Positions 35,401-44,959 of a stretch of DNA of 64,000 nucleotides are shown one piece after another. Origin of the DNA: Spisula solida (taxonomy: Eukaryota; Mollusca; Bivalvia; Venerida; Mactridae); contig OX365952.1 in assembly GCA_947247005.1 (NCBI GenBank), forward strand, positions 47,100,722 to 47,164,721, written 5' to 3'. The notes under the pieces are model-generated. The model was given only the letters and a program-made list of their open reading frames with translations, searched no databases and was not told the origin of the DNA. Numbering within the stretch: the first letter of the stretch is position 1; each line of letters begins with the position of its first letter. The position numbers were made by a program, and so were the translations under genes.

Positions 35401-38400
35401 ATACAGGGTGTTAAAAAGTTGGTTCTCAATGTTTACGTTTTAAGAGTTAATTTTTCTGAAGTCAGAATAATGTTAAATATTGAGGTTAAAATTCAGAGTG
35501 TTCTTACATTGTTTTATTTTTTCTGGCTTTAAATGTAGCTAAGTAGTTAATGTGTACACCGTGTACATAACTGAGGTAATATTTAAATTTTGAGAACAAA
35601 CTTTTTCAACACCCTGTATAATTATACTTACAATTTTATATTTACGCTGTTATTTCAGGCATTAAATAAAAACAATGGTCTGCAGGTACTTAAAAGCAGA
35701 GATGCAACAATATTTGTCGACGCTTTGGGGCGTGTTCGGATTCCTCCGGACGATATAGTAGATTCTATGAAGTTCCGTGATCTAGAGGAGTTGTATCACA
35801 GGTTAGTAATTGGAAATAGAGAGAATGTGAAAGTCAACGTGTAACGAGTAGGAAGTCTACGTGAATACTATGTTTAGGTATTTCGTCATCCTGGCCCCAA
35901 TCTCCCGAAGCATCTCAATTTGAGATAAATATCAGCTCAAATTTTGTCGATTGTCTTTTGGGTAATTTTCCATGCCAGATCAGACTCAAAATTGGTATCA
36001 CCAAAATGAAAACATTGTTTAGATCACTTTATTAGCCATATTTCAAGTGCTTGTCTGAAACTCGGATTCTTATTTGAGCAAAATCTCAATTTGAGCTGAG
36101 ATTTCTCCTTGAGATGCTTCGGGAGATCGGGGCCTGGTGTTTGTAGTTTTAACAAGTAACGGACATGTGACAGACGAAAATATAATGTGTACTATGTCAC
36201 ATAGGTATACATATGCACGGGAAACGCAAGGTTTCACCGCACATGGTCTCATTCAGCTTATATAAACACTCATGGTCGATTCACGACATCATGTTACAAC
36301 TGTCATGTGATTTTACACGCACACGTTTTGACTCTCATTTTTTATTTGCAACATGTACTTATATATGTACGGGTAGCTACACGTACACGTAGTCGTACAT
36401 GTTCGCATCGCAACCTCTCTAATATCCTCCATGCAGATACTCGGTTGACGAGGCGTATAGTAGGGAGAATTTGACACGACCCTCGATCCTCCATTAGCAT
36501 ATTTTATCAGCTGATATTTTGTATATATTTATAATCCCGGCTGTATGTTTTCATAAGCGGGAAGTATCACGAAGACGCTCGAGGTGAAATACCAACACAA
36601 ATCTGAAGAACCGATTTTGTACGATGTGCTCGCGGGAATTTATATACACTTTTGTATTCAACTAAATAACCTTAAAGATCAGGTCAAATTCTCCGTGCTA
36701 TAACAGATAGTGCTTAAAATTAAAGGTGGCCGAGGGAGACGACAAAATAATTCAATGTTGCAAGGGGCAGTACTTTTCCAAACATTATCTCAATTCTAGA
36801 ATTTGGTACACAGCCCTGAACAAATGACTTTCCTAAAGCCCCATTAAGCCATAGGGGATTGACACATAATTTTTTTTTGTTCACGATAGCCTTATACCAG
36901 TATGTATAGTACTATATGTGTCAATCCCCTGTGCATTAAGCCATAAACGCCTATTTTTGAAAGCAATGACTTGGCAACCTATCTGCAGAATGATGCATTT
37001 TGAGCACTTTAGTCGAATCCCAAATGTGGCAACCACCTTAAGATTGAAGAAAACAAATACAGCATCCAGTTGCTTGGTAGACAAAATAACGAATTGTAAA
37101 TAAATGCATGGTTTAAAATCTAAGGGAAGCAACTCATGCAAAATAAATATGTTGTCTTCCATACATTTCACTGACATAATCGTTCGCCTTTTTTTCTTGT
37201 ATAGGTACCTTGAAAGCGTACAGGCTCCGTGCACGAGACAGGTACATCTTGGTAGTTTTACGGACGGTGGTTATGATCTGTGTGAAAACTCCCATGTGGT
37301 CCCTTCAATACCGTGTGTAGTGTATTCTTTTGGGTGAGTATAATTATATCGCTGGCTTAGAATTAGAAGGTTGTAAGTACAAAATCAATATTTTGAGAGT
37401 ATAAGAAAAAACTGTCTGAAAACTACTCTTAACTTATGGAAAAAACAAGCTTTTTAAACTTCAGTTATAAAAATAGGTTCATTAGATGTGCATTGTGATG
37501 CAGATTCCAACTATGTATTAGTCTTATAAGGTCGTAAGTAGCACTTACGACTCTACTTACGACCTTCTTATTCTAAGCCAGCGATATGTGATGGCTGGGT
37601 TTTAGGGGCTCACTATAGTCTGGTTTTGATCGATTATCTACGGTTTCTCAAGTCGACACGGGAAAACCCATACTTGCTTTTGTGTAGTTTCTAGATGGCG
37701 TATCTTCGGTTTTTAAAATCTGGCCCAAAAGACTGTTAGTAAAGTTAGTTATATTCGATGAAAACACGGATTGATTTTTTACTTTTTTATCCGGATGGAA
37801 GCGGGATTGAGCCATCAGTCTTCGGATCAGCAGCCATTAGCTCTCATCTATGGACTACTTTTCCACCTATTATCGTCGCATACCCACGTTCAGATACAGT
37901 GTATATTATAAGTGGTTTTCTATAGCCGGTTTTCTACCCCATCCCGTTGTTATATGTCTCTGCCATCTTTGACTATTGCTTTAACACAAAGTTGTCTAAT
38001 CAGCTTCGGTTACCAACGATAGGGTGGCAATCGGGACCCCTCGGACATTACTGACAGAGCTTCCAGATTCACGACCGAAAGTCCGAGTAGTTAAACGAAT
38101 TGGATAGGGTGGGGGTTTAAAGTACGAATTCAGTGTAGCAATACCATGTGACTTTTACGTCACTAAAGGCCTCATATATCCAAGATCAAATGCAAAATTT
38201 GTAAACATTTGGAAACCGAAAATAGCCGTACGTTTTTTATTTGTTCAACAATGTCTATGAAACATACGCAAGTATAAGGGAAAATATAAGCTTTTCACGA
38301 AAAACATGTTCTCTATGACCAACTGTGTCGTCACAGTTTTTCCAGAACCCTGTGAAACATTGAACGTGTATGCGAGCAGACTGCAGTTCCAAGCCGCCTT

Positions 38401-41400
38401 GCTCTCTAAAGTTTCCAAAGTATCACAGGGTGCTATGATTAATAGAATTCGATGAAAAATAAAATATTTTCAGCTGTTTTCGTGTTCCAATGTTGACCAA
38501 TTTGTTCTTGGATGTAATGCCTTTAGTGACATCAGAGTCACGTGGTATTGCTACACTACAGTCTAGTCAGGGTAAGAATAGAGTCACGTGGTATTGCTAC
38601 ACTACAGTCTAGTCAGGGTAAGAATAGAGTGACGTCAGAGTCACGTGGTATTGCTACACCACAGCTAGTCAGGGTAAGAATAAAGTGACGTCAGAGTCAC
38701 GTGGTATTGCTACACTACAGTCTAGTCAGGGTAAGAATAGAGTCACGTGGTATTGCTACACTACAGTCTAGTCAGGGTAAGAATAGAGTCACGTGGTATT
38801 GCTACACTACAGTCTAGTCAGGGTAAGAATAGAGTCACGTGGTATTGCTACACTACAGTCCAGTCAGGGTAAGAATAGAGTCACGTGGTATTGCTACACT
38901 ACAGTCTAGTCAGGGTAAGAATAGAGTCACGTGGTATTGCTACACTACAGTCCAGTCAGGGTAAGAATAGAGTGACAAAGTGGTTGATTCCACTATTACG
39001 GTGTAGGCCTAAAACCAATTGTAATTTTTTATACAGACGGCTATGAAGCGCCCAGGATAATGTGATACATGTATTTTCAACATGAATCGGTTTGGTCAAA
39101 TGTTTCAAAATTGGTTTTACAAATTACTAAAATAAACAGATAATGTCAGTATTGTACTTAAAACATAACTGATAAATCGTGCACATCTGATTAATCCACC
39201 TTTAGGGAATAATTATACCAAATTTTCCTGCCTGTTTCATTATCCTTGGCGCACTATATTATTTCAATGCTAAACAAACAGACTATATTCGCTCTACCTG
39301 TTCAGATAATCAGTGTCATATTTTGTGTACACATAAACGACAACATCACTTTCACAACATCCTAACTGGATTGTAGTATGCCATGACAAGATAGTGAAGA
39401 TACTAGTATGTTTTGTTTCGGGAAAGTTTTGACTAGAAGTCTTTTATTTCAACAGAGTACGGGATGATTTTTCATTTGACGAGGAACTCAGCAAGAATTA
39501 CGGTTGTCAAATACACAGCTTCGATCCAGCGTAAGTTTCTACACCATGAATGCATCATTATTTTTCGAGGGAGTTGAGCTTTCGTTGATTTCGTTGTTAA
39601 ATTCGATCACGAAATCTAATCCCCACGATTTATCGAACTCCTAAACACATAACATGTTTGTTATCCATGAATTAACGGCCCCATAGAAACGGATTTTTCG
39701 ATCATTCGGTCATTCGATCACCTATTAGCACCAGGGTCATTCGATCACTTATTAGCATCAGATTAGTTCGATCCCCCTATTAGCAAAATGGTCATTCTAT
39801 CCCCCTATTAGAATCAGGGTCACTGGATCCCCCATATTAGCACCAGGGTCATTCGATTCCTCATGTTAGCAACGGGGTCTTAAATATATTATACATTTGT
39901 ATACGCTTTTAAATAGGGCAGTGTAGTCAGAAATGCTACAAAAATTATAGATATTTCAAATTTCTATATAAAATTGTGATATTTTTGTATTTTTGTAACT
40001 TCTTAAAGGCGCCATTTCATATCTACATCGCTGACTTTCTTGTTGTTAACAGTAACGGCATGGAGGATCAGCAACATTCAGAGAACGTGTATTTCCATTC
40101 TATTGGTCTGTCAGACAATGATCACGTTACTAAGGAGGGCTGGAAAATGAGAACAGTGAACACGATCATGAAGGAACTTGGTCATACTGATGTAAGTTAG
40201 TTTAAATACTAATTTATTTAAGGTCGATTGTGAAACAAATTGATCCAACTTATATTAATCACTCTCGACACCTCATTCCTAATGTTGTCCATCGCCACGA
40301 GGGTATGCGAGAAGAGAAGCCAGTTTCCCTTTTATGCTGAGCGTCTAGCAAGGGTATCCTGGTATCATTTTTATTTCTTCTTTGGAATGACGCGGTCAGG
40401 GATCGAACCCGGGACCTCCCGCATTGGAAGCGGACGCTCTACCACTAGGCTATTGAGGTGACTTTTATTCACCTTACAACGCACCTGTTGCAATGTTGTT
40501 TTGTTTTGAAATACATGTATTCTAAATGTTTTTTACCCCCTTTAAACGAAATTTTTATTTTGTAAAAATGAAAAAAATGTAAATAGAATCTACTGATAAT
40601 AAAGTAGTATTTTGTAAAAATGAAATGATATATTTATGCGGAGACTAAAGATTGATTTTGTAAAAGTGAAAAAAATCGAAAACTAAAAAAAGTAAAATAT
40701 TTAAAAATAAAATTTTATCATCAGAGACTTATACATAACAAATGATATAGGTCTTTGGCATCATACATTGAACAGCACAAACATATCAGTTGAAAAACTA
40801 CATGTATTGGACTTTTAAGATAGTCGAGCATTATTGTTATCTGCTAGGCAAGACGGATTAAGTATCATTATTATGATTATTATGATTATTATGATTATTA
40901 TTATTATCATGATGATTATTATTATTAAGAAACCGGTATAGCATTTCACTTCTAGATCTCCCTGTAGTTTGTTAAATACAATATGGCTCTTTGCTGTTGG
41001 CCGTAATTATAGGTAATTATTCAACTCGGGTAGCTAAATGGGTGGGGGATTTACTGTACAAACTATATGATTAAAGTACATAAATAGCATGACCTAAATA
41101 TACACTTATAGAGGTGCGCGGTATTATCGGTATACAAGTAACGGTGGTATAATATTCCCGCGGTACGACACCGCAGTACCGTCCGAAATAATAATAATCA
41201 ATCTTAATAATATTTACCCCATTTATTATAAATAAAAATACATTTAGTTCTTTATTTTCATGTTTATTGTTCTAAATATCAACCTCACTGTGCGTATACG
41301 TAATGTTTACTTTTTATTCGTTATTTCCAAGGGACTTGTCATTGTGCCTTTCACAGACATGTATAGTGAGTGGAATGAACGACATCTCAGCTAGGCGATT

Positions 41401-42190
41401 GACAAGTCCGGGGTACTGTTTTATCAAAGCACATACGGAAATCGTAAACTTGTAACGTTCAATTTTAAAGTCTATGTAATTCTATAACAACTGTAACATC
41501 AGGACAGAAACAGTCTGTAGGAGTTAACTAACTGAATCGTTATTAGTATCGCAACTCAATTTACCACAATTTGTAGCTGTAAAAGAATTAGAAAGAATTT
41601 AAAATTTGAACGTAACTTTAAGATTTCCGTGATTTGATAAATCAGTATCCTAATAGATTGCTACCTTGATGTACATTAAGTGTGTAGTTCGAGGGATGCA
41701 AGCAAAACAGTCCTATAAGCATAATGTTAAATAAGAAGAGGCTAGGTCACACTCACTTTTAGTTCTCCATATACCTACATCAAAGCCCTGCCTAATTACA
41801 TATCACATACCGATAAATGCATGTCTTTACATCAATTGGTCTTTGATTTCATGTTTTCTGTCTTTTCAGTCAAACATACCAGTAATGAAAATAGACATAG
41901 AAGGTGGGGAATGGACAGCCTTACCTCAAATGATCAGAACCGGCGCACTCAAAGGGGTCCAACAACTGATCATGGAGTTTCATAGTTGGGTTGATTTACG
42001 ACCATTTGTTGTTGATGGCAGAAACACCAATGATTATAAACAACATTTAAAAGTATTGAGTGCACTATATGACGAGGGATTCCGTATATTTTATTTCAAA
42101 CGTTTTCCTGCCAATTGTTGTATTTTTACGGATGATTTTGGCCTAGAACGTGTAGGTTGCCACGAGGTTCATTTAATGCGAGTTGAATAA
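32405..42190 (+). CDS. METTL24: METTL24-like membrane-anchored methyltransferase, 7 exons
   Basis: Exons: 32405-32545, 33336-33383, 35659-35801, 37205-37333, 39456-39530, 40053-40191 and 41870-42190, with GT-AG introns. Phases agree throughout and give 331 residues. Residues 17-33 form one hydrophobic segment after a short basic N-terminus, the layout of a type II membrane protein of the secretory pathway. The middle exons carry DGGYDLC, VVYSFG and DDFSFDEEL, then IHSFDP, and later QQHSENVYFH, WKMRT and MKIDIEGGEW. These are the order and type of motifs seen in METTL24 and related FkbM-like SAM-dependent methyltransferases; VVYSFG and the acidic FDP/KIDIEG motifs should form the cofactor site. 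The substrate is not known for this family, to my knowledge. The M at codon 7 is an alternative start. Introns 2 to 6 consist mostly of transposon sequence. AATAAA signals follow at 42381 and 42408. Confidence 0.85.
33073..33289. mobile_element. MITE of the ATCGCTGGCTTAGAA family, copy 3
   Basis: The ends are ATCGCTGGCTTAGAAGTAGA and TTCTTATTCTAAGCCAGCGA, nearly perfect inverses. It lies in intron 1 of the METTL24-like gene, 46 bases upstream of exon 2. Confidence 0.85.
33420..33620. repeat. dispersed repeat, inverted relative to 39555-39680
   Basis: AATTCGTGGATTTTGAT, then CGTGGGGATTATATTTCGTG and TTGAACTCCCTCGAAAAAT. The complement of the last two occurs at 39555-39680 in intron 5 of the same gene. 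The type is unknown. Confidence 0.55.
33765..34335 (+). repeat. 560-bp dispersed repeat with a terminal hairpin, copy 1
   Basis: The first 150 bases form a near-perfect hairpin: TTATTGTCGGTGAATAAAAC and GTTCGGATGCGGAAAA pair with TTTTCGCATCCGAAC and TTTTTATTCACCGACAATA. The remainder matches, in inverse orientation, 56165-56705 in the acyl-CoA synthetase intron. The ends are ATAAAAATCTGTTCG and ATAAATATGTCACG. No coding capacity is seen. Confidence 0.75.
34471..35374 (+). mobile_element. TTAA-bounded non-autonomous DNA transposon, copy 2 (904 bp)
   Basis: It has the same ends as the element at 3638-4545 (TTAAGGATGTTGGA and TCCAGCATCCTTAA) and is highly similar along its length, with only small indels visible, such as the loss of TAGATTTACTGA-like bases near 34544. 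It fills much of intron 2 of the METTL24-like gene. Confidence 0.78.
35402..35618. mobile_element. MITE of the CAGGGTGTTAAAAAGTT family, copy 3
   Basis: The ends are TACAGGGTGTTAAAAAGTTG and CTTTTTCAACACCCTGTA, with TA at both outer edges. It starts 27 bases after the preceding transposon and ends 40 bases before exon 3 of the METTL24-like gene, so it reaches the expected branch-point and acceptor region. Confidence 0.85.
35818..36421. mobile_element. MITE with GAGAGGTTGCGA ends, copy 2, interrupted
   Basis: It begins TAGAGAGAATGTGAAAG and ends TCGCAACCTCTCTA. The right half matches copy 1 (13134-13499) closely (TATGCACGGGAAACGC, CACGTACACGTAGTCGTACA). A 238-bp MITE at 35895-36132 interrupts it. 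It starts 16 bases after the exon 3 donor. Confidence 0.75.
35895..36132. mobile_element. nested MITE with 5-bp target duplication
   Basis: The terminal repeats are CCCCAATCTCCCGAAGCATC and GATGCTTCGGGAGATCGGGG. CCTGG occurs directly on both sides (35890-35894 and 36133-36137), while the uninterrupted copy at 13134-13499 has a single CCAGG at the same point. This supports insertion with a 5-bp duplication. A related inner element lies at 5210-5477. Confidence 0.8.
36470..36720. repeat. dispersed repeat, intron 3
   Basis: GAATTTGACACGACCCTCGA, ATCAGCTGATATTTTGT and AAGCGGGAAGTATCACGAAG match repeats near 16494-16610 and 44130-44280. There are no clear ends. Confidence 0.55.
37348..37585. mobile_element. 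MITE of the ATCGCTGGCTTAGAA family, copy 4
   Basis: The ends are ATCGCTGGCTTAGAATTAGA and TTCTTATTCTAAGCCAGCGA. The interior is in the opposite orientation to copies 1-3 (CAAAATCAATATTTTGAGAG near the left end). It starts 14 bases after the exon 4 donor of the METTL24-like gene. Confidence 0.85.
38131..38557. mobile_element. MITE with GTGTAGCAATACCA ends
   Basis: The left end CAGTGTAGCAATACCATGTG, continuing ACTTTTACGTCACTAAAGGC, is inverted at 38519-38557 (GCCTTTAGTGAC, then GTCACGTGGTATTGCTACAC). A third related terminus lies at about 59231-59270. The right terminus is the first unit of the 46-bp array that follows. Confidence 0.65.
38535..38970 (+). repeat. 46-bp minisatellite, nine units, each with CACGTG
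   Basis: The unit is GAGTCACGTGGTATTGCTAC, then ACTACAGTCTAGTCAGGGTA and AGAATA. One or two units carry an extra GAGTGACGTCA block. The first half of each unit is the right terminal repeat of the adjacent MITE, so the array seems to have grown from that terminus. It lies in intron 4 of the METTL24-like gene. Confidence 0.88.
39555..39680. repeat. dispersed repeat, inverse of 33550-33615
   Basis: TTTTTCGAGGGAGTTGAGCT and CACGAAATCTAATCCCCACG are the inverse complement of sequence in intron 2 of the same gene. It starts about 25 bases after the exon 5 donor. Confidence 0.55.
39706..39880 (+). repeat. short tandem repeat, about 28-bp period, six units
   Basis: Degenerate units of the form GGTCATTCGATCACCTATTA followed by GCACCAG. 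It lies in intron 5 of the METTL24-like gene. Confidence 0.75.
40205..40462 (-). repeat. tRNA-derived SINE, minus strand
   Basis: On the minus strand the head has an A box (TAGCCTAGTGGTAGAG), TCC in the anticodon position as in a glycine tRNA, and a B box (GGGTTCGATCCC). The body and tail match the SINE at 44313-44559 (GCTGAGCGTCTAGCA, CCATCGCCACGAGGGTATG). The tail ends about 13 bases after the exon 6 donor of the METTL24-like gene. Confidence 0.8.
40867..40925. repeat. TTATGA/TTA microsatellite
   Basis: ATTATTATGATTATTATGAT and similar repeats continue for about 60 bases in intron 6. Confidence 0.85.
41418..41642. mobile_element. MITE of the GTTTTATCAAAGCAC family, copy 2
   Basis: The left end GTTTTATCAAAGCACATACG equals copy 1; the right end is degraded (CCGTGATTTGATAAA). 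It lies in intron 6. Confidence 0.7.
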
Positions 42191-42380
42191 GTATTTCTTA
42201 ATGTTTAGAATAGTGCTAGAATACAGACATAATAGACAACCATGATCATTACGGGTGAATAAGTGTCATTATTTCACACCACTCGGTGTTATGGAACGTC
42301 ACAAAAAACTCGGGATTTACTCATGAGGAATTCGGACGTACTATACAGGTCGTGTTAGGAGACAGTCTGCTTTTATTGGG

Positions 42381-42413
42381 AATAAATCAAGCTTTGGCAT
42401 AATATGTAATAAA
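42381..42413 (+). terminator. polyadenylation signals of the METTL24-like gene
   Basis: Two AATAAA hexamers, at 42381-42386 and 42408-42413, lie about 190-220 bases after the stop codon. Placement is typical, but no cleavage site is proven. Confidence 0.5.
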
Positions 42414-42459
42414 GACAACACTATTATATGTACATGTGTACTAGCAATAACCCTTAAAC

Positions 42460-42823
42460 GCTAAGTGTCCCACTGAGGAATTCCACATCGGCGATGTTCT
42501 CCCGATTTCTTCCGATACCACTCGATTCTTCATAATTCCTCCGATATCACAAACTGTCTGATGACATCGAAGCTTCCCTTAGACCACGAGGAACTTGTTC
42601 CCGATGTCCTGATTAGGCCTTTTCGACTGAGCTGTTTCGTGAAGCAAGTTTTAGCCTGGTTCCCGTCCCCACAATTACAGCACTACTACAGTAATACAAC
42701 TGTAAAATTAGAACGGGAACCAGACTGTTACATGCTCCACGAAAAGTCGAAAAGGCCTATTGTCATTAATTTAAATCGAGGGTACATCGCCGAGGCAAAA
42801 AATGCTCAGTGGGACCTTAGCTT
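42460..42823. mobile_element. MITE of the CCTAGGTCCCACTGAG family, interrupted
   Basis: It runs from GCTAAGTGTCCCACTGAG to CTCAGTGGGACCTTAGC. Inside, CATCGGCGATGTTCTCCCGA and GGGTACATCGCCGAGGC match the other copies. A 144-bp palindromic MITE interrupts the middle. Confidence 0.8.
42615..42758. mobile_element. nested palindromic MITE, 144 bp
   Basis: The ends are AGGCCTTTTCGACT and AGTCGAAAAGGCCT, perfect inverses. A second inverted pair, CCTGGTTCCCGT and ACGGGAACCAG, lies inside. ATT occurs directly on both sides (42612-42614 and 42759-42761), which fits a 3-bp target duplication. The other copies of the host MITE lack this block. Confidence 0.8.
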
Positions 42824-42839
42824 AAGTCTCACAACGCAT

Positions 42840-43030
42840 AAACCTAATCACTGTATCACTCCTTGAGACGCTATATAAATAAACTTGTACATGTACAACG
42901 TTTAGCGAGCAAAACACCTGTAACTTCCGGTCACTGTATGACTTGTTGGGACACCATATACTTAAAATTTAAAGTGCACGACATCTTGTGAAAACCGGAA
43001 GTTGACTCGTTTATGCACTGTGAGTCATTA
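42840..43030. repeat. dispersed repeat related to the 14866-15535 foldback
   Basis: TCCGGTCACTGTATGACTTG, AAACCGGAAGTTGACTCGTT and TATGCACTGTGAGTC match the foldback and the 22620 repeat. Confidence 0.5.
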
Positions 43031-43428
43031 ACTGTTCATTGTCTTTGTTTGTCGTTTTTAGTGTACTTGTAAATACAGTGTACCCAGGGCGCTAGGTGTG
43101 CACTCGCATAAGAATGATAACGCTGTGAGCGATTTTGCGAGTTTGAAAAAATTTAATTTGTTCGATGTGATAAAAAACATTCACAATGTCAATGTTAAGT
43201 ACTTTGATCACGCATCAATCATTTGTTTTTCTGTTAAAAAGGCATGTTAGATCTATATCAATATGACCTTTTTTATCAGATCATTAAATAATTGACATAT
43301 CAATTCGACCATCGTGACCCGTTACAACCATACATGAAGAACCTAAATGGTCATGCATTACATATAGCGAACACGTTTTCGACTTAATATAGCTCGCCGG
43401 AGATAACTCAATGGTCAATGCACAGATA

Positions 43429-43590
43429 ATATAAACACTGCACGGTCGACTGGCCACTTGTTATCAGCGAAGATTGAAAAAGTATTTGCTTTCAAAGTGA
43501 ATATGCACAAGATTGAACAAAAATAGACATAGAACATGTATTTAGTTTTCAATTTAGCTGTAAACAAAGGCTAGTGTTATCATCGGCGGA
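43429..43590. repeat. dispersed repeat, copy 2
   Basis: Same order and orientation of phrases as 30824-30992 (CACTGCACGGTCGACTG, AAACAAAGGCTAGTGTTATC). The region to 44100 beyond it shows only an unassigned frame at 43717-43980, which starts with TTG. Confidence 0.6.
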
Positions 43591-44129
43591 CTATACTTAT
43601 TTTAAGTCTTCATCATCATGGTTGTACAGGAAATAATGTAATAACTTTCGTCAAACAACAAAAAATATAGTTAATAAATCGCTCAAAGAAGCAGCATTCT
43701 TAAGCAATATTAGAGTTTACAATTCTAAGGGCGCCATGAAATTACGCAAAGCTATGCCAGTGAAGTTCACACTACGTCTCATAATATCATGGAAGGGACC
43801 ATTCCAGAAGGGTGGATAATAACAATATTGCTTGAAAAGACGGGGAGAAATTTTATATTGAAAAATACGCCGGCGTGTCCGTTTAGGGACTCCGTATATC
43901 CGAGACAATATTCGATCAACAATGTCGGATAAATTATGTACGCTAATGTGCCGGTGATTATTTTCAGATTTTTTGTGCAATCAAAAATCAGTATTACATT
44001 TTGTACATTGAACGAAGATTGTTAATGTTAATATGATGATGCTTTTAAAACAGTTTATCGTGTAAATTCAATCACAGTACTCATATATCATATTCATTGA
44101 TGCATACATGTGTCGTGTAGTACGGATAC

Positions 44130-44640
44130 TTTGACGCGATCCTCGACCTTTAATTAGTATAATTTAATAGCTGGTATAGTCTCAATATTTATAGTCCCGG
44201 TTGTTTGTTTTCATGTTTTCATAAGCGGGAAGTATGACGAAGACGCTGGTGTAATATCAACGCAAATATAAAAGGACCAATATTGCACAATTTGGTAGCA
44301 AGAACCTTGTTAGTGTATACTAATTTATTTAAGGTCGATTGTGAAACAAGTTTTTCAAACTTATATTAATCACTCTCGACACCTGATGTTATCCATCGCC
44401 ACGAGGGTATGAGTAAAGAGGAGCCAATTTCCCTTTTATGCTGAGCGTCTAGCAAAGGAATTTCTGGTACCATTTTTACTTCGTCTTTGGTATGACGCGG
44501 CCAGGGATCGAACCCGAGACCTCCCGCACTCGAAGCGAACGCTCAACCACTAGTCTATCGAACCTTGTTATAAAATCATATTCATGCCTAATTGTTAGGA
44601 TCAAGTCAAATTATCCGTACTATATATATCTGTGTAAAGG
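44130..44640. repeat. dispersed repeat interrupted by a SINE
   Basis: The left part (GCGATCCTCGACCTTTAATT, AAGCGGGAAGTATGACGAAG, ACCAATATTGCACAATTTGG) and the right part (GGATCAAGTCAAATTATCCG) match the repeats near 36470-36720 and 16494-17255. The SINE at 44313-44559 separates them. Confidence 0.6.
44313..44559 (-). repeat. tRNA-derived SINE with 11-bp target duplication
   Basis: GAACCTTGTTA occurs at 44302-44312 and again at 44560-44570, directly flanking the element, so both ends are fixed. Read on the minus strand, the head is at the right (TAGACTAGTGGTTGAGCG, then GGGTTCGATCCC) and the tail at the left. It is the same family as 40205-40462 and 4850-5032. Confidence 0.9.
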
Positions 44641-44810
44641 GAAGTGGTAAACTATATTTTATTAACTGATTAATGCTAAACATTCAATAAATGAATTAGT
44701 TCTTAAATATTAAGAATGATTTGTTCAAAGTATGGAACTTAATTTTGTGAATTGAGCTATGTTTTAGGAGGCAGTATTTTGAGACTCGTCACAATTAAAC
44801 TATCACACCA

Positions 44811-44953
44811 ATGTATGCAATGGGTGGTCAGTCAAATAGAATTGCTATTCCGCAAGCAACTGCTAGCTACTCGGGAATCTACAAATATGGTGGATATACA
44901 GTTTGCCCTGACCAAAGCCTAGACAGTCATCCACCAAAGCAATCGTTAGTCGG
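44811..44953 (+). CDS. orphan first-exon candidate
   Basis: A frame of 47 codons plus two bases opens with ATG at 44811 and runs to a strong donor (GTCGG-GTGAGT). The predicted peptide starts MYAMGGQSNRIAIPQATAS and is polar, with two or three Tyr-Gly groups and one cysteine. I recognise no domain and could not place a matching downstream exon. It might be a real 5' exon, an exon of a broken gene, or chance. Confidence 0.25.
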
Positions 44954-44959
44954 GTGAGT

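Noticed and set aside
28369..38970. CRISPR array
   Set aside because: Tandem repeats here are directly adjacent, without unique spacers, and the genome is eukaryotic.
42561..42866. 101-codon frame
   Set aside because: It lies entirely across two nested MITEs.
43717..43980. 87-codon basic minus-strand frame
   Set aside because: It starts with TTG, shows no domain and has no splice or transcript context.
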